The notes below the pieces were generated by a model. It did no database searches. It was not told the DNA's origin and was given only the letters and a program-made list of their open reading frames with translations. This document shows, in pieces, positions 57,086 through 64,000 of a stretch of 64,000 nt of DNA. Each line of letters begins with the position of its first letter. Position 1 is the stretch's first letter. The stretch covers positions 261,658,339-261,722,338 of the forward strand of contig OV884057.1 in NCBI GenBank assembly GCA_930367215.1, read 5' to 3'. The DNA comes from Pollenia angustigena (lineage: Eukaryota > Arthropoda > Insecta > Diptera > Polleniidae). A program made the translations under genes and the position numbers.

Positions 57086-59328
57086 AAAACTTAATGAAAT
57101 TTAAATTTGATGAACTTTAGCCTAATTAAAATATCAAAATTTGGATTAACAACCCATGCACAGTTCAACAAAATAACCACAATACTTGATTAAATTAAGA
57201 AAACTTCAACGTTAAAAAACAAATAATATGCTCTATTTATAACATTTTTTGATCTAAAAATTTTTTAAACCTGAAGAAAATTTGGCTAAATAAAAATGGC
57301 TAAATTGATTTTTTCATGACTACAAGTAAAGAAAAAGGTCAAACTCTAGCCACTGAATGGCTAAATTAAAAAAAAATAACAAAATGTTGATCAACATTTT
57401 AAACAGAGTATACGGCTTTTAACAACGCTTTTTTACTTGGCTTAACCACTGTGTTTGTTCAGATGAATGATTCTTATAGCAAATGCTTAACAAAACGATT
57501 GTTATCTTCTACACTTTTTTTACGTTAAATGTCCCAAAGGTTACAGAGAAATGGAAATCCTAATGAACAGAAAACAAAAAAAAAAAAAAAAACAAAAATT
57601 AGACATAAATCTAACAAACAGACAATTTGCACAATGCCACCAAGTGATGTCAAAAAAGATGTCGCATTCTACAAAAAACTAAATGGTGGCAGGAATTCGC
57701 GAATAATGACTTAGATATGGTCCAAAGCGTTTTAATTACTATTACTGACACAATACTAGAACTTTGCAAATATGTCATTTAATCAAGCTTAATATTCTAA
57801 GAGAAGCTGAATTGTGATATTCTTTTGTATATAAATCTCAATTACCATGACAATAACGAGGTAAAATCATGCATAAATTCAAAAATTAGCTATGGACCAC
57901 ACAAGGGATAATCTTTTTTATTGTTGCCATTCATTTCAGTTAAATCAATGTTCGGGAACACCCACAATCTTTTAATCTAAACAATAACGAATCAACTATT
58001 ATTAAACATTTGAAAAGCGTTTGTCATAATGTTGACTAAAAACTAAATAAAAATATTTTCTTTAAATCAGTTATAAAGTAGTTATAAAAATTTATTTAAA
58101 AAAAAAAAAAGAATAGACCAAATTTAGTGTGTTGGCAAACAATACCCCCACATTTATAAGAAAACCAGACCTACACTTTCAAGAGTCTCTGATTTGAACC
58201 CTAAAAAGGAGAATTGCTTTTTAACAATGAGTTTTATTGTCCAGCAAAGTTAATGACAACATGAAGAAAAACTCTAATAAAATCTTTATTTATGGTCCTA
58301 ATGCCACAAACAGCATGGAGAATAAAACAGGTTGATCGAAGTGTAGTTGACAACAACGAAAAAAGTGTCACTTTAATTTCCAAAAAAAAGAGAGAAAAAA
58401 CTCTTTTGTTAATTATAAAAATTAAATTCTTTAGCAATTATTATTTCATTGTTAAGCTGGGATAAAGTCAGTAATGCTCTATTGTTTAAGCCATCACCAA
58501 TTAAATGATTAATGTGATTTGTATCTAATTTCTATAAAACTAAAAAACTCTTCACAAAACAAACTACAAAAAACTCTTAAAAAAGGATATTTTATACAAA
58601 AGAGAGTAAAAGTGAATAACAATGACATTTTATAGTTTTCTGCTTTCTGCAAACAATAGACTTTTGGGAACCTTTTCGAGAAGACAAGTTGACATTTCTG
58701 GCTAAAGGTGAGTGTGTACATTTCGGAATATAAACAAGTGTTTCTTTTTCTCTCTCTGGTTTAATTCGAATTTGTGATACCACTGATGTCGTTATGATTA
58801 TCACAAACACTAGATCACCGCCCTGCAAAACATGACTTGATTTTAAAGTAAAAATATTTTGTCATTGGTCTTCAAGCCTTTAGAAGATCCAAGAATTTTG
58901 TAGTACGAGTAGTAAGTGTGTTCTTATTTTGTTTGTTTCACTTAAATTAACAAAAATGTGTTTTCTCACACGGTACATACAACTATTGTATTAGGGGAAT
59001 AGTACTATTGAGATAATTAGGAAGGTGTGGTTGTTTTTTTTTTAACATTAAAAATAAAGTTTTTTTTATATCTAAACAAAAACTTTACAAAACTTAATAT
59101 GTATCAAACTTTTTTTATATTTTTAAAATCATTTTCATAAAACACAAAATTCATGAATAAAAAAATGAATGGCATTTAATAAGTGCCATTTCATGAACAT
59201 CACATTCAAAAAACTAGCTTTTTATCTGAGAAGATCATTAAAAAAAATTATTAAATTCGTTTTAATTTTACTCGAATTCAATTTAATTCATATTTAGTAA
59301 GAAAACACTATCATTTAATTATTAACAG
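57086..59328. other. AT-rich region, no gene recognised
   Basis: Nothing identified. A-run tracts at 57569-57590 and 58099-58110. Confidence 0.35.
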
Positions 59329-61354
59329 CAGTGTTGCCAGTGGATTTTTCGAAAAAATACCTACACATGTTAAAAAAAATCCGATTTCTCCCTACATGTT
59401 GAATAAATTTCCCCTACAAAAATCCCTACGCATTATTTTCATTAAAATCGAAAAAAAAAAATTAATTCGAATATGGGTAATTCCAAAGTGTTGAACGTGA
59501 CAGTCGTACGCCTCAAAAATGCAATAACATTTTAAACAAAAAATATTTTTATGTTTTCTTAACCCTTAAATTATAACACTAAGAAAGCACTGTTATCTAT
59601 GCTAAAGTTTATGGAGGGCGCGATTCTAGGTCAAAGATAATGACAAAAGAAGTAGCGGTACGAACGTGAAAAAAACAGAAGTAATTTTTGTGGCCATGTA
59701 TAAAAAGGCGTATGTAAACGAAACCTGGCACAATTTTTTAGTCAAACTACTTTCAGAATTTTACGTAGCAATGTAAGATTAAAATGTCTTTGGTTTGATT
59801 CCAAAATCTTCTGTATTTTCTTTTTTTTAAGCCAAAATTTGGGTCGATACGTGACATTTCGAACGTGAATTTTTTCCGTAATAATTAAACTGAATAATGA
59901 TTAAAATAAAATAAAAATTTACCGTTCATCCGAATAATATATTTCTCTTTGAACTCTTCCATATTAGATCATTTTTTTGGAATAATTTATATCAAATACC
60001 GCCTATTTTAAGAAAGATAAATATTAAAGAAAACATACCATAAAACATTCTCACAAATAAGAAATTACGTTTGCATAACTTTGCAGTCTGATTGTTCATA
60101 TAAGTGAACAAATTTATGAGTAAATTTATAAAATTAGTAAAATCTAAATATTTCTTTATAACAATATCGTAAAATAATCAGCTTTTAATAACTTTTAAAT
60201 TTTTGGCCACGGTGGACCTTTTGACGGAAATGACCATATGTATATTAAAGCTTGGAAAAAAACTAATACATAGTATGTACTTGTAATAAATTCAAATTAA
60301 TCTTTCAACACTGAATAAAATCTCAGGTATTTAAGAAAGAACCATTGCCATTAGTGACTAGCGAAATAGTTGTCATTTTCACTATATACACCAATGGCGC
60401 TGGTGACAGTGTATGTCACATTGTACATACATATCGCTTTCTCCAGACACCTTAAGCCTAGTACTCTGTTCAAATTTATGAAAAATGTTGAGCAAAATTT
60501 ATTATTTCACACGAAAATTTTGACATGTATCTATGCTACCTATCATGCGAGTTTGTACAATTTGCCGACATTGTTTTGCGTATGTAAACAAACCCCACAT
60601 GTATTTTATAAAATAATTTTTTTTAATAAAAAATTTAATAAAAAAGAAAGTAAATATGGATAAAAAAACTGTTACCGGTTGTGTTATATTAATTTTTTAT
60701 TTCTTATTAAATAATCAGTTCATCCTTTTTTGCTTTTGCTTAAAATTCCACGTGAAATAAGTGCAGCTTACTTTATTTCGCAGTTGTAAAAAAATGTTGC
60801 CAGAAACATTTCGGAACTTTTTCATAAAATGAACAGAGTACAACTCTATCAGCATTATTTCATAGATATTTCGCACAAGTTTTTTTTCATATGCGTTTTG
60901 ACAGCATTTCACGTGAAATTTTGAACAGAGTACCAGGCTTTAAGCTGTAACAATTGATACCCACTATTTGTTAGCTTCTTCGCTAACCCTAAGTAATGCA
61001 GGAAACAAATTTTTGTCTACGATAAGTTCTTTTTTGTCACTAAGGCATTGATGTCTATTTCAGCAAACAATATTTAGAAGCCCCACCACTTTGTTTTTAA
61101 GATATCTTGGGAAAAACATATACATACAACTCTGGAAATATATTTTTAGGCGATTTTAGGGAAAATAAATTTTTCAACCGTTTTGGACAAGAAAACATAC
61201 GGATTTTCTGCATTTATTTCATAAATAATACGATATGACGAAAAATCCCTACATATTGGAGATTATAAAAAATCTGTCCGATTTCCCCTACGCTTCTATT
61301 TAAGTATCAAAAATACCAAAATGTAGGGATTTTCCCCTACTTCTGGCAACACTG
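59329..61354. mobile_element. 2.0-kb hAT-type non-autonomous element, CAGTGTTGCCAG termini
   Basis: Ends are CAGTGTTGCCAGTGGATTTT and, inverted, CAGTGTTGCCAGAAGTAGGG. The 8-bp flanks ATTAACAG (59321-59328) and ATTTACAG (61355-61362) differ at one base. TACCTACA / TCCCTACA motifs repeat near both ends. No transposase motif was seen inside, although 60370-60663 is open. A diverged fragment of its right end lies at 7877-8108. Confidence 0.8.
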
Positions 61355-61682
61355 ATTTACAGACAAATATTTAAAAGTGAGTCCCATTTGGGTCATATGC
61401 GTAATCGTGGACTTGTGTGAGTATTTGTCCCGATAACACAATGTTATATCAATACAAACTTTTGTAGAAGTTTATGGCGTTAAAAGCTATTTCCGAAGTG
61501 GTACTTTTATAGGAGCTTTAGTCAAGTATGGACCTATTCTAATAATATTTGGCAAAGTGGTTAAATACCCAACATATTAAGATGGTTTATGGGCGCAAAG
61601 ATTATTTTTCGGAAAGAAGTGTCTAGGTGAAACTACAAATCAATTTTTAAAAGGCTTCGTCATTGTGACAATTAGAGTATAT
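61355..61682. other. AT-rich spacer
   Basis: Nothing recognised. Confidence 0.3.
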
Positions 61683-61932
61683 CCCTAACCGCGAAAATAA
61701 ATTAAGCGCCAAAAATCAAATTTTACAGCAGAGAGCTTTTTTATTTTATTTAATATAAATTTTGTATGAAATTTGTCGCTGACAATAAAATTGTTCTTGC
61801 TATAAAATAGTAGCGGTACATTATTTGACCATGACATTTTAGGAGATGATGGAAGTGTTGCCAATTAAGTCATTTATTAAAAAAAAACGAAAATTGAAAA
61901 TCATGTCGCTTACGTTATTTTCGCGGTTAGGG
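61683..61932. mobile_element. 250-bp MITE with CCCTAACCGCGAAAATAA termini
   Basis: CCCTAACCGCGAAAATAA (61683-61700) is mirrored exactly at 61915-61932, and similarity runs on through the TAAGCG block. The flanking duplication is not clear. Non-coding. Confidence 0.75.
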
Positions 61933-63443
61933 CTCGATATGTACCCTAGAGAGAAGCGAACTGACACCAAACTAAGACCGGTTCTAGTTCTAACATTTTG
62001 TATGTAAGAGCATTCGTTTTTACATGAGGTTGTCTTTTCTAGAAGAAAAGTGATTTTTATTTTATTATTCTCATTGTGAACACTACTCATATTTTCTTAA
62101 TTATCGATCATTCTTCAAATAAATCTGCAAATCAATAAATTTACTATTAAAAAGTATTCACATTAAAAGAGAAATACAACTTCCAAAAAGATTTGGCTAA
62201 CAAGAAAAAAATCCATTTGACATGCTCGTCAAGTCAGCAACTGCTCGCATAAAAGAAACACACAAAACGTGTTTAATTTACACAAAAATATTTCATAAAC
62301 AAACAAGAAACTCAGATGAGGCTAAAACTTTATCTCCATTCACAAATCATGATCGTTTAGAGATTCTCGCACAAGTGATATTTTATTTTGAAAAACACAA
62401 TAAAATGATAATAATAAAATACATTTTTATATATTTATTTATTAAATGGAATGTATTCCTTTGTATAAACTATTTACAATGTTTCATTAAATAATTCACA
62501 TAAATTACGAAAGAAATCCAAAATAACACTAGCAACAATAACTGATGTAAGAAAATCAATAAGGGTTATAAATTAAACAGAAGAGAGAGATTTTTATCAA
62601 CTTTTAAACTATATTTTTGAAAAACACTAGGTGGTATTTTTCGAACAACTAAAATATGAAATATTTATTAAAAATTATTTCGTAGACCAAAAGTAGTCAC
62701 ATTTAAATAAAAACTTATAACTCATATTTACCATTTTTTTTTTGCCCTTTTCTTTTTTTTTTTTGAATACAAAACAGACCGCATGACGCCACGTCTTGGG
62801 ACAAAACAGCAAAACTGAAAATGAAAAAAACTCATTAGTGATCATTAAAAAGTTTACGATAAGATTTTATTATTTCATTGTTTCTGTTTTGCATGGTTAA
62901 TTTTTTACAGGTGTAGGGAGTGATTAAGATTCCTTAAAATAAAACACATCCTTTAGATGCATCATTTAATGTTTTGTTTTTAGCGTTCAATTAATTGTGA
63001 AAGTAGGCGTGCCACAGCGATCAGCATCTTCATCGCTCAGACCTCATCATTATCAGAGGTGTTGTTATCCCCAACATCTCGCAATATTAAGCTCTTAAAA
63101 GATCAGTTAAAAATATAAAACTAAGTAAAAATGCCGCCACCACCTTATTTAAGCCCATATTAAAGGAAATCTGACTGCAGAGTTGTTAAAGAATCAAATG
63201 AATCGCTTATAAATTTTGTAACTAACAAATTTTATACATTTTATTGATTCTAAGCAAAATGGTTTTGTTTACACTGAGTATAATTATGTAAGGCAAATGT
63301 TATGGTACTGATATCAAAACTCGATATTTTTTTGTTTTGATCTTTTTTATTTTTATTTTAAACAACTAAGAATCTTATCAAAAAACTCCAGAGAATAGCT
63401 TTAACTATCTTTTTTCTTTTTTTTTACATTTTAAAATAATTAA
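61933..63443. other. AT-rich region, no gene recognised
   Basis: A 90-residue open frame at 62222-62494 has no recognisable domain. T runs near 62734-62764 and 63418-63424. Confidence 0.35.
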
Positions 63444-64000
63444 GGTGCTATCAGACGGTATGTATTTTACATATGTACTGTTAAATTTTCCATCTCTAAA
63501 AGTTGTACACATCGTGTGATGCATATGAAACTTTGCATGTGTAAAATACATGTGGAAATAAATATGTAATTTTTATTAGAACACGCTCTATTTTCCTGTG
63601 ACAAACATAAACAAAACAGCTGGTTTGTTTTGAAACGAAATTGTTTGAAAAAATATATTTGAAAGAAAAACTAAAGAAAATGGATAATGAACATGGAAAA
63701 GTAAGTATTTTTCGATTTTTAATAAATTAAATTATGTTTGTTATATTTATTGCAGTTAGATTAGCCGAAAGAAGCAATTCTTGAAATGTTTGAGTTGTGG
63801 CAAACTTATGAGTGTCTCTACAATCCCAAAAATAAATTTTACCACAACAAGCATTTCAGGTATGCTGCATTCAATGCGATTGCTGAAAAGTTGAAGGTAT
63901 TTAATGAATCAGTTGGACCAACCGATATAAAGGTATGTATGTGTACATTAATCATTATTATTATGATATTTAAAAATTGTTTTATACAGAATAAAATGCA
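63444..64000 (+). mobile_element. Possible left end of a PIF/Harbinger-like element
   Basis: TAA is followed by GGTGCTATCAGACGGTATG (63444-63462). PIF/Harbinger elements duplicate TAA or TTA and often begin with G-rich termini. Short mirrored motifs follow (TACATATGTA, GCATATGAAACTTTGCATG, AAATACATGTGG), as in transposase-binding subterminal regions. A MADF-type gene starts 236 bp in, and Harbinger elements carry an accessory DNA-binding Myb/MADF-like gene. The right end lies outside the window, so this remains inference. Confidence 0.35.
63680..64000 (+). CDS. MADF-domain DNA-binding protein, 5' part, three exons
   Basis: Exon 1 63680-63700 (MDNEHGK), intron 63701-63764 (GTAAGT..TTAG), exon 2 63765-63932, intron 63933-63989 (GTATGT..ACAG), exon 3 from 63990 (NKM..) past the window edge. 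The intron 1 acceptor at 63764 is chosen because the earlier CAG at 63755 would bring in a stop. Exon 2 reads PKEAILEMFELWQTYECLYN, PKNKFYHNKHFRYAAFNAIAEKL, then GPTDIK|NKM. The pattern iLeMfelWqxyeCLYN..y.nk..R..Afn.Ia and the closing T(D)IKnKm is that of the MADF (Myb/SANT-like) domain. Exon 2 is exactly 168 nt, so the frame is kept across both junctions, and both introns are short as in flies. The protein should bind DNA as a nuclear regulator, or be the accessory protein of a Harbinger transposon. Confidence 0.72.

Overview
The window is AT-rich (roughly 70% A+T by eye) animal nuclear DNA with no dense host genes. The retrotransposon and transposase remnants (Jockey-type LINE, Tigger/pogo, several hATs, a mariner, a Transib-type element, piggyBac-type MITEs, a Helitron tail) resemble those of flies, and a higher (schizophoran) dipteran is the best guess. 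No bacterial, organellar or CRISPR signal was seen. Almost every recognisable protein fragment belongs to a mobile element. The only plausible intact gene is an intron-containing MADF-domain gene at the right edge (63680 onward), which may itself sit in a PIF/Harbinger-like transposon.

Layout. 0-10 kb: a Jockey-like LINE on the minus strand (169-3314), two inverted copies of a ~350-bp repeat that each carry a different nested MITE (3876-4386 and 6922-7537), smaller inverted-repeat elements, a hAT tail (7877-8108) and a decayed LINE (8690-9818). 10-20 kb: two copies of a foldback-like family (10039-12347 and 17294-17986) flanked by 13- and 14-bp direct repeats, the first containing two further elements; a repeat with terminal direct repeats (15018-15539); and a ~1-kb repeat (18850-20092) interrupted by a Transib-type element (19127-19653). 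20-25 kb is quiet.

25-38 kb: a piggyBac-type MITE inside another repeat (24964-25749), an RNase H relic (26885-27390), a 2.15-kb element with 9-bp target duplication and a Helitron tail inside it (27488-29637), a near-perfect hairpin (30835-31152) and a 3.8-kb hAT (33784-37590) nested up to three levels deep. 38-53 kb: a mariner with a large internal deletion and a 1-kb insertion (39046-41029), a 74-bp-arm hairpin (43220-43395), a second hAT relic (45284-46014), a pogo/Tigger element carrying a hAT-type MITE and two copies of a family with 4-bp duplications (48134-51291), and a LINE tail (51955-52690). 53-64 kb: a TTAA-flanked MITE, two tRNA-related SINE-like copies in inverted orientation, a 2-kb hAT-type element, and the MADF gene start.

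The window is best read as a transposon graveyard in an intergenic region or large intron. Several nested insertions can be dated relative to their hosts because a second copy of the host repeat in the same window preserves the empty site. All family assignments come from motif reading by eye. No searches or folding programs were run, and coordinates of element ends without a target duplication are approximate.
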